Source: Levilactobacillus namurensis (GTDB taxonomy: Bacteria > Bacillota > Bacilli > Lactobacillales > Lactobacillaceae). From it: a DNA stretch of 64,000 bases. Position numbers and translations under genes: made by a program. The stretch lies in NCBI RefSeq assembly GCF_032197885.1, contig NZ_CP134159.1, forward strand, positions 2,480,001-2,544,000, read 5' to 3'. The notes beneath the pieces are model-generated. The model was given only the letters and a program-made list of their open reading frames with translations. It searched no databases and had not been told where the DNA came from. Shown here one piece after another: positions 33,663 to 42,550 of this stretch (position 1 is its first letter; each line of letters starts with the position of its first letter).

Positions 33663-36428
33663 TTATTCTCCTGCATCCGTTGCGGTACTGCGTTGTTCCT
33701 TCCGTTGCACGGCTTGCCGCCAACGGTGCCGCAGTGCCTTGGCAATTTCGGTAATCACCAACACCACGATCCCCGCAAGGATCGGAATCCCCCACCCGTA
33801 AGTGAAGTTGGCACTGGTGGTGTGGAAGACGCTTTGCATGGGTGCCCAGTAGATGATCATGGCCTGCAAGAGCAGTAAGACGCCCACAATCAAGAAGCTC
33901 ATCTTGTTACGGAAGAAGTACTTCGACAGCACGGGGTGGTCGTTCTGCAGGTTGAAGAGGTAGAAGACCTTCCCGAAGATGATGACTTGTAAAGTCATGG
34001 TACTGCCGATCACGGTAGCCAGTCCTTGGCCCGTCAACAGGTCGTAGGCGAACATCCCTAAGCCAGAAATCAGCAGGGACACGTAAACCACTTCGAAGAC
34101 GTCATACTTGGACAAGATCCCCTTCGCCACGTCCCGCGGTCCCCGGCGCATGATGCCCGGTTCGGTAGGTTCGAAGATGAACGCGAATTGAATCGTCAGG
34201 GCCGAGACCATGTTGATCCACAACAGCTGGGTCGGGAACAATGGTAACGACTGGCTCATCAAGATACTCATCACCACGATCAACCCTTCGGCGAAACTGG
34301 TAGGGAGCAGGAAGCGAATCGTCTTGCGAATGTTGTCGAAGACGTGCCGGCCTTCCCGGACCGCCCCTAAGATCGAGGTGAAGTCGTCGTCCGCCAAGAC
34401 CATGTCGGCAGAATCCTTGGCCACGTCGGTCCCCCGGATTCCCATGGCGACCCCAATGTCAGCTTGCTTTAAGGCCGGTGCATCGTTCACACCATCCCCG
34501 GTCATCGACACGATATGGCCCCGCTTCTGCTGAGCTCGAACGATTCGGAGCTTATCAGCAGGCGTGGTCCGCGCGAAGACCGTGTAGCGGTCAATCTGTT
34601 CAACCAGCTGGTCGTCACTTAATTGGTTCAATTCGGGACCCGTAATGGCCCGCGCTTGTTCGGCCAGATTCAGCTGTTCCGCAATCGCGGCCGCCGTTTC
34701 GGGGTCATCCCCGGTGATTATCTTAACCTTGATTCCCGCGTACCGTAACTGCTTGACGGCATCGGCGACTCCGGGACGCGGTGGGTCAATAATCCCCGCC
34801 ATCCCGGCCAGGTGGAAGTTCTTCCCAACCGGCAAGTCGTCCACTTCATCCGCATCCGCGGCAACCGGCTGGTACCCTAAGGCCACCACCCGTTTTCCTT
34901 GACGCGTCAGTTGCGACAACCGGTCCTGCCAAGCTGCCGCATCGACCGTCTCGCCATTTTCCTGCATCAACCGAATCAGGGTCTGAGGCGCCCCCTTGAC
35001 CAGCAACCACCGTTGGTCGCGGAAATCAACCAGACGAGCGGAGTAGCGAATCGCCGAATCAAACGGCAACGAATCGATTTCGGCCGGGTCCGGATCCGCG
35101 TGCAGCATCTTATGGTACAACGCCGTCAACGCCCCGTCGGTGGGTTCTCCCGTCAAAACCCACTGACCGTCTTCCTGGTGGAATTCGGCGTCAGAGGTCT
35201 GGCCGGCAATCTGAACCAACCAATCTAGATCGGAGCTGGCTTGCCAATCAACTGTCTGTTCCTGTTCATCGACAATCTGGCCCGCCGCATCGTAGCCCAC
35301 GCCGGTCACGGTGTAGGTGTGGTGCGGCGTCAAGATATCCGTCACGGTCATTTCGTTCTTGGTCAGGGTCCCGGTCTTATCGGTGTTCACGATATCCACC
35401 GCACCCAGCGTTTCCACGGCCGGCAACGTCTTGACAATCACGTTTTGCTTAGTCAGCTGTTGGGTCCCCATCGCCAAGACCACCGAGGTACTGGCAGGCA
35501 ACCCTTCCGGCATCGACCCCACGACCATGGTGATCACGGCGATCAGTAACGTTGGGAGGCTATAGACGTGGGTGATCATCCCTAACCCAAACAGGAGGAA
35601 GGCCACGACTAGAATGGCCAATGACAGGCCTAAGCCCAGGCTATTCAGGTTCTTCATCAACGGCGTCGGCTGAGCCTTCACCTTGGCCACGTGCTGTTGG
35701 ATACTCCCGATTTCGGTCTGGGTCCCGGTCACCGTCACAATTCCCCGGCCTGACCCATTGGTCACGGCCGTGGAGGCGAAGGCTTGGTTCTGCCGTTCCG
35801 CTAAGGGTAAGTCCTGGGCGGCAATCGGCTCTTCAATCTTCTCGACCGAATCGGTTTCCCCGGTCAGGGCGGATTCTTGAATTTTCAAGTTATCCGCGTC
35901 AATCAATCGCAAGTCGGCGGGTACGGTATCCCCGGCCTCCAACTGGACGATATCACCCGGAACCAGTTCCCGGGACGGCAACGAGATCTTTTGGCCATCG
36001 CGGAACACCACGGCTTCGGACACCAACAACGCCTTGATTTTAGCCAAGGCATTATCCGCCGAACGTTCCTGGAAGAACCCAATGAACGCGTTGGCGATGA
36101 TGACCAACCCGATAACGATCGAGTCGGAGTAGTGGTGCATGAAGAACGTCATGATGGCCGCGGCGGCCAAGATGTAGATGATACTGTTATTGAATTGCTT
36201 TAAGAACCGTAACAGGTTCGACTGGGGCTTAGCCGTCAGCTCGTTGGGACCGTATTGCTTCAGCCGTTGCTGGGCTTCCTGGTCACTTAACCCCTCATCG
36301 GGATCGGTGTGGTAGGCCGCCTGCAAGTGCTGCGCATCGAGTTGCCACAAGGGTTGCTGACTCGGCTCCGAATCGGGAGCCTCGGTTGGTTCTGGGGTAG
36401 GTTGGTGCATATCTGGCTTCTCTGCCAT
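33663..36428 (-). CDS. P2-type cation-transporting ATPase (Ca2+/Mn2+ type)
   Basis: 921 residues, ten membrane helices. Cation_ATPase_N is at about 28-95, actuator loop TGE at 189-191, helix-4 ion site PEGLP at 307-311, phosphorylated Asp350 in DKTGTLTKNEMT, and GDGVNDAPALKQADIG in the hinge. This is the PMA1/PacL-like group that exports Ca2+ (sometimes Mn2+) using ATP. The N-terminus has a Pro/Glu-rich extension of 25 residues. Single gene; terminator downstream. Ion specificity is inferred from PEGLP and overall length. Confidence 0.92.
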   Translation of the reverse strand: MAEKPDMHQPTPEPTEAPDSEPSQQPLWQLDAQHLQAAYHTDPDEGLSDQEAQQRLKQYGPNELTAKPQSNLLRFLKQFNNSIIYILAAAAIMTFFMHHYSDSIVIGLVIIANAFIGFFQERSADNALAKIKALLVSEAVVFRDGQKISLPSRELVPGDIVQLEAGDTVPADLRLIDADNLKIQESALTGETDSVEKIEEPIAAQDLPLAERQNQAFASTAVTNGSGRGIVTVTGTQTEIGSIQQHVAKVKAQPTPLMKNLNSLGLGLSLAILVVAFLLFGLGMITHVYSLPTLLIAVITMVVGSMPEGLPASTSVVLAMGTQQLTKQNVIVKTLPAVETLGAVDIVNTDKTGTLTKNEMTVTDILTPHHTYTVTGVGYDAAGQIVDEQEQTVDWQASSDLDWLVQIAGQTSDAEFHQEDGQWVLTGEPTDGALTALYHKMLHADPDPAEIDSLPFDSAIRYSARLVDFRDQRWLLVKGAPQTLIRLMQENGETVDAAAWQDRLSQLTRQGKRVVALGYQPVAADADEVDDLPVGKNFHLAGMAGIIDPPRPGVADAVKQLRYAGIKVKIITGDDPETAAAIAEQLNLAEQARAITGPELNQLSDDQLVEQIDRYTVFARTTPADKLRIVRAQQKRGHIVSMTGDGVNDAPALKQADIGVAMGIRGTDVAKDSADMVLADDDFTSILGAVREGRHVFDNIRKTIRFLLPTSFAEGLIVVMSILMSQSLPLFPTQLLWINMVSALTIQFAFIFEPTEPGIMRRGPRDVAKGILSKYDVFEVVYVSLLISGLGMFAYDLLTGQGLATVIGSTMTLQVIIFGKVFYLFNLQNDHPVLSKYFFRNKMSFLIVGVLLLLQAMIIYWAPMQSVFHTTSANFTYGWGIPILAGIVVLVITEIAKALRHRWRQAVQRKEQRSTATDAGE

Positions 36429-36675
36429 AGATTAAGGTCATCCTTTCTGGGTTCTAAAAATTAACGGTCTGGTACGCGAAACGTCTGATAGCCGAAGTAC
36501 AAGACGGCCACCCCCTTTGCCTAGTTTGATTACTTTACATTCTATCAGGTTACCCCACCATTTGCTGAAATTGACCATTAAAGTCTAAAAGAATTCACAA
36601 TTTCAACTCATTTTCCATCAGTTTGTTCGCCAAACAGACGGTTTGCCCGCCTAAACGCACCTTAAGGTTCCTAGA

Positions 36676-36731
36676 GCACTTTAAAGTGCCGTCTTCTTTT
36701 TGGTCAGCGCAGCTCGTATACTCTTGAGTAT
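36676..36731. promoter_or_regulatory. Two palindromes in the promoter region before the MFS efflux gene
   Basis: GCACTTTAAAGTGC (36676-36689) is a perfect 14-bp palindrome; ATACTCTTGAGTAT (36718-36731) is a second one that overlaps a TATACT -10 box (36717-36722). Both look like repressor operators. The rest of the 36429-36790 region shows nothing more. Confidence 0.55.
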
Positions 36732-36790
36732 TCACTTAACCGGCGGGACCAAAATACCGGCCCACCGCTCATTCAAAGGAGGGTTTACCC

Positions 36791-37999
36791 ATGCCATCAC
36801 GCACTATCTCATCAAACTGGATTTTACTATCACTGGCCATCAGCGCCTTTGCCATCGGATCCACCGAATTCATTAGCGTCGGACTCTTGCCCTTATTGAC
36901 GCGTAGCTTCGGCATCTCACTGTCTCAAGGCGGCATGACCGTCTCCCTCTACGCCGCCGGCATCACGGTCGGCGCTCCCGTCTTAGCCCTATTAACTAAC
37001 CGCTGGAATCGTAAGCACCTGTTGCTGGCAATCATGGTTACCTTTCTGATTGGCAACCTCCTCGCGGCCACCGCTCCGACGTTCGGGATTCTCCTAGCCG
37101 GCCGAATCATCGCGGCTCTGGCACACGGGATCTTCATGGCGATTGCGTCCTTAATTGCCGCGGACGTGGTGGCGCCCCAGAAACGGGCCTCGGCCATCGC
37201 CGTGATGTTCACCGGGCTGACCCTGGCGACCGTGACCGGGGTGCCCCTGGGGACCTTTATCGGCGAACACCTAGGCTGGCGGGCCTCGTTCCTCTTTCTG
37301 ATTCTGCTGGGTCTAGTCGGGTTGATCACTAACGCACTTCTGGTCCCACGCAACCTCCCACTGCCCCGCCCGACCAGCGTCAAAGGAATCTGGCGGATTC
37401 TAAAGCAACCGCAGCTCCTCTTGATCCTGATCATCACGGCCTTAGGCTACGGCGCGACGTTCCCGGTCTACACCTACCTTACCCCCATCCTGAACCAACA
37501 GATGGGCTGGTCGACCAGTGCCATCGTGGTCATCCTGGTGTTCTACGGGATTGCCGTTGCCATCGGAAACACCCTCGGAGGACGCTTCGCGAACCGGCGG
37601 CCCCTGCCCGCCATCATCAAGATGTTCGCGGGCTTAGCGCTGGCCCTCCTGCTGGTCCGTTTGACCATTAACTTGCAGGTCTGGGGACTGCTAGCCGTCG
37701 TGGTCATGGGCCTCTTCGCCTTCATGAACGTGCCCGGTCTCCAACTGTATATCGTCCAGTTGGCTGAGACCTACACGCCTAACGAAGTCTCCTTAGCCTC
37801 CGCTCTCAACATTTCCGCCTTCAACGTGGGCATCATGTTGGGGTCTGGGTTAGGTGGCCAAGCCGTCGCTCAGGGTCAGCTGACCAACACGCCTTGGTTG
37901 GGGGTCGGCATGTTGGTCTTCGGCATCGGCGTTGCGGCAGGCTTACAGCGTTTAGAAAACCGGCAACCGCAACGGGACATCGTCAAAGAGCACCACTAA
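36791..37999 (+). CDS. MFS efflux transporter (DHA1 family)
   Basis: 402 residues with twelve helices. N-terminal DHA1 features: FAIGSTEFISVGLLPLL in helix 1, then helix 2-3 loop LLTNRWNRKHLL, and motif C in helix 5 (LTLATVTGVPLGTFIG). This is the AraJ/YdhP-like group that exports drugs, sugars or purine compounds. It starts at an ATG after AGGAGG. Palindromic sites in its promoter suggest control by a local-acting repressor encoded elsewhere. Substrate unknown. Confidence 0.88.
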   Translation: MPSRTISSNWILLSLAISAFAIGSTEFISVGLLPLLTRSFGISLSQGGMTVSLYAAGITVGAPVLALLTNRWNRKHLLLAIMVTFLIGNLLAATAPTFGILLAGRIIAALAHGIFMAIASLIAADVVAPQKRASAIAVMFTGLTLATVTGVPLGTFIGEHLGWRASFLFLILLGLVGLITNALLVPRNLPLPRPTSVKGIWRILKQPQLLLILIITALGYGATFPVYTYLTPILNQQMGWSTSAIVVILVFYGIAVAIGNTLGGRFANRRPLPAIIKMFAGLALALLLVRLTINLQVWGLLAVVVMGLFAFMNVPGLQLYIVQLAETYTPNEVSLASALNISAFNVGIMLGSGLGGQAVAQGQLTNTPWLGVGMLVFGIGVAAGLQRLENRQPQRDIVKEHH

Positions 38000-38006
38000 C
38001 CATCGT

Positions 38007-38042
38007 GGGGTCATCCTAAAAAAATTAGGGTGACCCCTTTTC
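38007..38042 (+). terminator. Terminator of the MFS efflux gene
   Basis: GGGGTCA-t-CCTAA / TTAGG-g-TGACCCC with TTTTCT. Confidence 0.85.
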
Positions 38043-38086
38043 TAATTCGAACAAATAGTGTAAGATAATAGTTATTGTCATGACTT

Positions 38087-38170
38087 GCCCCGATGGCGGA
38101 ACTGGCAGACGCGCAGCGTTCAGGTCGCTGTTTGGGTAACCAAGTACAGGTTCGAATCCTGCTCGGGGCA
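38087..38170 (+). tRNA. tRNA-Leu (anticodon CAG)
   Basis: 84 nt. Acceptor stem GCCCCGA / TCGGGGC with discriminator A, anticodon stem CAGCG-TTCAGGT-CGCTG (anticodon CAG), a class II variable arm (TTTGGGTAACCAAGT) and T arm GGTTCGAATCC. CCA is not encoded. A terminator follows immediately, so it is a single-tRNA unit. Confidence 0.96.
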
Positions 38171-38175
38171 TCATG

Positions 38176-38218
38176 AAAAAGGGCACCACGTGAGTTTAGC
38201 TGACGTGGTGCCCTTTTT
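38176..38218 (+). terminator. Terminator after tRNA-Leu
   Basis: GGGCACCACGT / ACGTGGTGCCC with TTTTT; the A-run on the other side lets it also end the AAA ATPase gene. Confidence 0.92.
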
Positions 38219-38242
38219 GCGTTGCTTGGGATCTTTTGTCCC

Positions 38243-39502
38243 TTAATTTTTACGCTCCGATTTTAGTAAAAGCTCGTCCTTATGCTCACGAACATAGGCT
38301 TTAAACATCGGATCAATGAATCGCCACGAATGACGATTATCACTAGTCAATATTCCAAAGTTAGGACTTTTTAATTGCGTAAGTGCCGGACTAATCGAAT
38401 TTGCTTTCTTTTCATGATCATTTCTTAACTGATTAACGGCCTTTAAAATATCTTGCACAGTCATGGTCATACGATCATCATTAGCCATTGCATATAACAC
38501 ATAGTTTCTAACAGTTGTTTTCGTACTCGTCTTATTCTTCGCCTTTTGAAAGCTCGATTCATAATCCAACTCATTAACTTCAAAGATTTCACGAATCGCG
38601 TGGTCAATATATTGTGGCTTAATAACGCGATTATTTGCATCTACAGCAGCATAGCCAGTCTTTTGACCCAAATCATGGACGACCTTTCCAATTCCGCTGG
38701 AAATATAGACCGTTCGCTTAACTTGTTCCGCGGTGCTCTTCAAATCCGCTTTTTCCCACCCTAATTGGATAATGCGTTGACTTTCTTCTTGATTCAAGTA
38801 AGGAACTGCAATAGTTGCTAAGCGACTTTTGAGTGACTGCACATCAGCCCATAGCTGTTCGGCCGTCGTCGCAATCCCTACAAAAACGATCTTAGCATAT
38901 GAGTCTTCGTAATTAACGGCATCATCAGACATATTTTTTGCAATTTCAGCTAACCGAATTCTCAACTCTTCAGCAGTATCCGTTAAATTCTCCATATCGT
39001 CAACAACCAACACTGTATTCCGCTTAAACAGGGCTTCTTCCAAAATGGCAAAATCATCGGATCCCGTGTAACGCTCAACAATCCTTTGCTGCGACCGTTG
39101 ATTTTCACCGTCTGCTCCTACCGAAAACCAGTGAAAAAGTTTAAAATTTCCGCCAACCTTAGAATGACTCTCATCAGTATCTACCAGTTGAACCTGACGC
39201 GTTAACCCCAACTTAAACGCAATATCTGCCAGGAAGCTTTCAATTGTTGTTTTATTCGTCATGGTAACTCGTATATAGGTTGTTCCGTACCGCGACTTTA
39301 GTCGTTCCAAATTATCCAGTACCATACTCGTTTTTCCCGCGCCAGTGGGACCAAAGACTAACACTTGACGACCTTGCTGCGCAAATTCACGGAAAATCGT
39401 TCTGTCTAATGTTCCACGCTCAACGTAATTTTTAGTGGCCGGCTTACTAGGTGTAAACCACTTTGCTAGTTCGCTTTCTGCTTGGTCCTTATCCCACGCC
39501 AT
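38243..39502 (-). CDS. AAA-family ATPase (Orc1/Cdc6- or STAND-like), accessory
   Basis: 419 residues from the ATG at 39502, 9 nt after GAGGAG. Walker A is VFGPTGAGKTSM near residue 52, Walker B is NTVLVVDDMEN near 164, and sensor-like IVFVGIATTAEQLW follows near 210. After the AAA domain there is a lid (LNQEESQRIIQLGWEKA) and a C-terminal winged-helix part (about 300-410) ending RHSWRFIDPMFKAYVREH, the layout of ATPases that bind DNA or act as stand-alone defence or regulatory switches. It is much more AT-rich than its neighbours and sits beside a tRNA gene, which is typical for acquired cargo. Function is not known. Confidence 0.75.
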   Translation of the reverse strand: MAWDKDQAESELAKWFTPSKPATKNYVERGTLDRTIFREFAQQGRQVLVFGPTGAGKTSMVLDNLERLKSRYGTTYIRVTMTNKTTIESFLADIAFKLGLTRQVQLVDTDESHSKVGGNFKLFHWFSVGADGENQRSQQRIVERYTGSDDFAILEEALFKRNTVLVVDDMENLTDTAEELRIRLAEIAKNMSDDAVNYEDSYAKIVFVGIATTAEQLWADVQSLKSRLATIAVPYLNQEESQRIIQLGWEKADLKSTAEQVKRTVYISSGIGKVVHDLGQKTGYAAVDANNRVIKPQYIDHAIREIFEVNELDYESSFQKAKNKTSTKTTVRNYVLYAMANDDRMTMTVQDILKAVNQLRNDHEKKANSISPALTQLKSPNFGILTSDNRHSWRFIDPMFKAYVREHKDELLLKSERKN

Positions 39503-39596
39503 CAGAATCACTCCTCGTTTTAGTCAATTATAGCATGTCTAGGCGAGCAGATAGGCGAGGAATCTTTGTAGCCTTCAAATTAAAAATATAATATTC

Positions 39597-39631
39597 AAAA
39601 AACGGTTCCCAACAAAAACCATTGAGAACCG
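39597..39631 (-). terminator. Terminator of the ROK/permease operon
   Basis: CGGTTC / GAACCG with a 17-nt loop and six T on the minus strand; a modest hairpin. Confidence 0.6.
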
Positions 39632-39761
39632 CTGGTGATATCTATGACTTTTAGTGAATCGTTCACCATGATCACGTACTCGAAATACTGGCTAATTCCG
39701 TTAGCCGACTCAGGGACCCTTAGCTCAACTCGCTTTTAAAATAACCGAATCGCACGCCGCC

Positions 39762-40661
39762 CTACTGAAGCGTCCGTAACGCCAACAGCGCAATCCCGTT
39801 CAACGACGCGTTCTGCCGGTATAACGCCGGTTTTAAGACCGGCGGAAAGGGAACGCTCTGGGCTAGCTTAGCGGTCAGCGCCGGCGCAATCTGGTGGTAA
39901 GCCGCCTGCATGCCCCCACCCACGGCCACCACGGCGGGATCCCAAGCAATGCAGAGATTGCTGAGGTTGACCGCCCAGGTCGTCAGGAGGTGATCTTTAA
40001 ATTGCTGCAACGCCGGCGACAAGGTCGGGGCCTGCCACAGGTCCTTCGCCGTGTAAGGGTGACCGACTAGCGCCGTCAGCTGTTGCCCAATGCCCTGACC
40101 ACCCGTGGCCTCTTCCAGCGGTGCGTGGCCGGTCGCAAACCCGGCCGAGCTCTGGGCGTCCAATAGCCAGTAGCCCACTTCACCAGCCGCCCCGTGACTG
40201 CCCCGCACCACCTGATCCCCCAGGGTCAATCCGGTCGCGATGCCGGTTCCCAAATTCAGGTAGAGTCCCGCCGAGGTCCCCTTTAAGGCCCCGTTGAGCA
40301 GTTCGGCATAGGTCGCCGACTTCACGTCGTTTTCAATCAAGACGGGTACCGCGGGGAAGACCGTCTGTAGGCTCGCCCGCAGGTTCACCTGGTCCCACCC
40401 CTGGATGGTCGGGACCAGCTTCAAGTGGTCCCCGTCGACCACGCCGATGGTACTGACCCCGATGGCGGCGAATGTCAACTGCGCCCGCGCTTGCAGGGCC
40501 TGACTGGCCGCCAAGAGTTGGGCCACAATCTGTTCGCCGGCCAAGCCCGCGATGATGAACTTATCCTGTGCGCGCCACTCGCCAGTCGCACTGATGGCCG
40601 CCAAGGCGATCTTGGTGCCCCCAATGTCGATGGCTAACACGCCCGTTGCTGTCTGTGTCAT
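39762..40661 (-). CDS. ROK-family sugar kinase
   Basis: 299 residues from the ATG at 40661, 8 nt after GGAGGG. The N-terminal ATP-binding turn LAIDIGGTKIALAAIS, the active-site loop LIENDVKSATYAE and the ROK signature GTGIATGLTLGDQVVRGSHGAAGEVGYW are present. The zinc-site cysteines that normally follow the GE-GH motif are absent, so it is a non-zinc ROK like some N-acetylmannosamine or glucose kinases. It forms an operon with an amino-acid-type permease 13 bp upstream, an odd pairing; its substrate is uncertain. Confidence 0.85.
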   Translation of the reverse strand: MTQTATGVLAIDIGGTKIALAAISATGEWRAQDKFIIAGLAGEQIVAQLLAASQALQARAQLTFAAIGVSTIGVVDGDHLKLVPTIQGWDQVNLRASLQTVFPAVPVLIENDVKSATYAELLNGALKGTSAGLYLNLGTGIATGLTLGDQVVRGSHGAAGEVGYWLLDAQSSAGFATGHAPLEEATGGQGIGQQLTALVGHPYTAKDLWQAPTLSPALQQFKDHLLTTWAVNLSNLCIAWDPAVVAVGGGMQAAYHQIAPALTAKLAQSVPFPPVLKPALYRQNASLNGIALLALRTLQ

Positions 40662-40674
40662 GTTTGCCGCCCTC

Positions 40675-42018
40675 CTATGCACGCTTCTTAAAGGGCCAGT
40701 CGTTCTTGACCACGAATGACCGTCCCAAGAAGACCAGAATCCCCACGACCGTCCACACGACAGCTAAGCTGATCGCCGACTTGCCGGAAGAGAAGAACAC
40801 GAAGCCCCACCCGATAAACGCAATCAAGCTTGGCACCGGGTACAGCCATTCCTTATAGGGCCGCTGCAACGTTGGCCGCTTCTTCCGTAAGACGGACAGC
40901 GCGATGATCTGCATCATGAACTGAACCACGATCTGGACCGCCATCAGCGCGTTGATCACCGTGGTCAGGTCGAAGAAGCAGCAGACCACCATAATGGCGC
41001 CAATCACCAGCAGGGAATAGTTCGGAAACTTCATCTTAGGGTGCAGGTGGGCGAATTGCTTAAAGAACACGCCATCCTTGGCGGCATTGTACGGAATCCG
41101 CGAAGCACCTAACAACCCAGTGTAAACTGAGGCGAAGCAGGTCCAAATAATCAATAGCGTAATGATGGTCCCACCCCACGGGCCCCAAGCCTTGGTCATG
41201 AATAGCGACCCAATGTTCGAACTCTTAGCGGCGGTCTGCCACGGAACGTAGCCGATAATGCCGATGTTCATCAAGAGGTCGATCAACGCCACGAAGAGAA
41301 TCGACAAGGTAATCGACCGGGGAATCGTCTTCCCCGGCTGGGTCAGCTCGTCGCCCATGTAGGCGGAGGTATAGTAGCCCAGATAATCGTAGATTGACAG
41401 TAACATTCCGGCACCTAGGCCCAAGAAGAACTTGTTGGGTGTAAAGGCCCCTTTAGGAAAATCAAACGCCAAATGCGGGTCAAAGTGCAACAGCCCGGTG
41501 GCCACGATCAGAACCACCGTTAAAATCATCCCGATCCACAGGACCAAGGAGATCTTGGCGACACTGGTGACTTGCCGGTAGAGTAAGGCCACAGCTAACA
41601 GGGTCACCGCAACCGCAATCAACTTGGTCTGCAGCCCCGTCATCCCCGGGAAGAAGAACTTGGCATAGTTCGCCAAGCCAATCGCCCCGCTGGACAGCGT
41701 CAACGGTGTGGCCAAAAGGACGGACCAGATGAATAAAAACGGCATCAGGTTTCCCGTGCGGTCGTGGAAGGCCGCCTTCAAATAGTTATAGGTGCCCCCT
41801 TCACCGGGCAACGAGCTACCCAACTCACTCCAAATCTGACCATCCAACAAAGCTAAAGCTGCCCCGGCAATCCAGCCAAACATGGCTTGGGGCCCACCCA
41901 TGACCGTCAACACCAACGGAATCGTGATGAACGGTCCGGCCCCCATCATCTGCGACATATTAATGGTAATGGCCTGAAACGTCCCAATCTTACGTTCTAA
42001 TTCTCCCTGTTCTCTCAT
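40675..42018 (-). CDS. APC-superfamily amino acid/polyamine permease
   Basis: 447 residues, twelve helices. The unwound helix-1 motif is SQMMGAGPFITIP, followed by GGPQAMFGWIAGAALAL (helix 2) and the sugar-free core SSLPGEGGTYNYLKAAF, all typical of APC carriers of the AdiC/YbeC type. It is the first gene of the operon with the ROK kinase. The stretch ASRIPYNAAKDGVFFKQFAHLHPK is the conserved helix 8-9 loop. Substrate unknown; transport by H+ symport or exchange is expected from the family. Confidence 0.86.
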   Translation of the reverse strand: MREQGELERKIGTFQAITINMSQMMGAGPFITIPLVLTVMGGPQAMFGWIAGAALALLDGQIWSELGSSLPGEGGTYNYLKAAFHDRTGNLMPFLFIWSVLLATPLTLSSGAIGLANYAKFFFPGMTGLQTKLIAVAVTLLAVALLYRQVTSVAKISLVLWIGMILTVVLIVATGLLHFDPHLAFDFPKGAFTPNKFFLGLGAGMLLSIYDYLGYYTSAYMGDELTQPGKTIPRSITLSILFVALIDLLMNIGIIGYVPWQTAAKSSNIGSLFMTKAWGPWGGTIITLLIIWTCFASVYTGLLGASRIPYNAAKDGVFFKQFAHLHPKMKFPNYSLLVIGAIMVVCCFFDLTTVINALMAVQIVVQFMMQIIALSVLRKKRPTLQRPYKEWLYPVPSLIAFIGWGFVFFSSGKSAISLAVVWTVVGILVFLGRSFVVKNDWPFKKRA

Positions 42019-42478
42019 AGCTACTCCTTCTAAGGCGCCGAATCCGTGTGCCGCACGAATCCAATCACCATTGTGACGACTTTTCGCCAGTTTAGCGCTT
42101 TCCCTAGCCGCTAACGGAGAATCAGTCCCGTTTCAGGTCTGGTTAGCCCACTTAACTGACGTTATGGTCACCCTTTTTTATGAATATAATCATAGTTTGA
42201 TTAGGGACTAATGTAAATAGAAAATTAATAGTTTTCACAAATTTATAGGTTTAGGAAAGCGCAATTGGTATAGTCCTATAGAAAAGACTGGTCTAGCTGT
42301 TTAAATGACTGGCTAGTCTGTACCAAATAAAATTGGTTTAATCCTCTTAACTAAATTGGCTTATCTTGAAATCACAACAATACCATTCTCATGTTCAGCA
42401 TACTAGCCTCACCAGGCGCGCCACTGAAAAGGTCTGAATTATGCACATGTTTTCAATAAATATGCATCTAAGCCCACT
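42019..42478. other. AT-rich intergenic region without a gene
   Basis: About 460 bp with poly-A/T tracts, presumably carrying the promoter of the permease/ROK operon. A weak inverted repeat (AGACTGG...CTAGTCT) lies near 42285-42320. No ORF with a ribosome site and no copy of the structured repeat. Confidence 0.5.
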
Positions 42479-42509
42479 AAAAAACCTCCCGGCTAGTTCA
42501 CCGGAAGGT
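42479..42509 (-). terminator. Terminator of the aldo/keto reductase gene
   Basis: ACCTTCCGG / CCGGGAGGT with six T on the minus strand. Confidence 0.85.
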
Positions 42510-42550
42510 CCCTTTAATCTGTTTAATTTTCACTTAGCCGAACTAAACGA

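Noticed and set aside
38087..39502. Integrated island with tRNA-derived att site
   Set aside because: No integrase gene and no second copy of the tRNA 3' end were found within the following region, so only an accessory gene is claimed.
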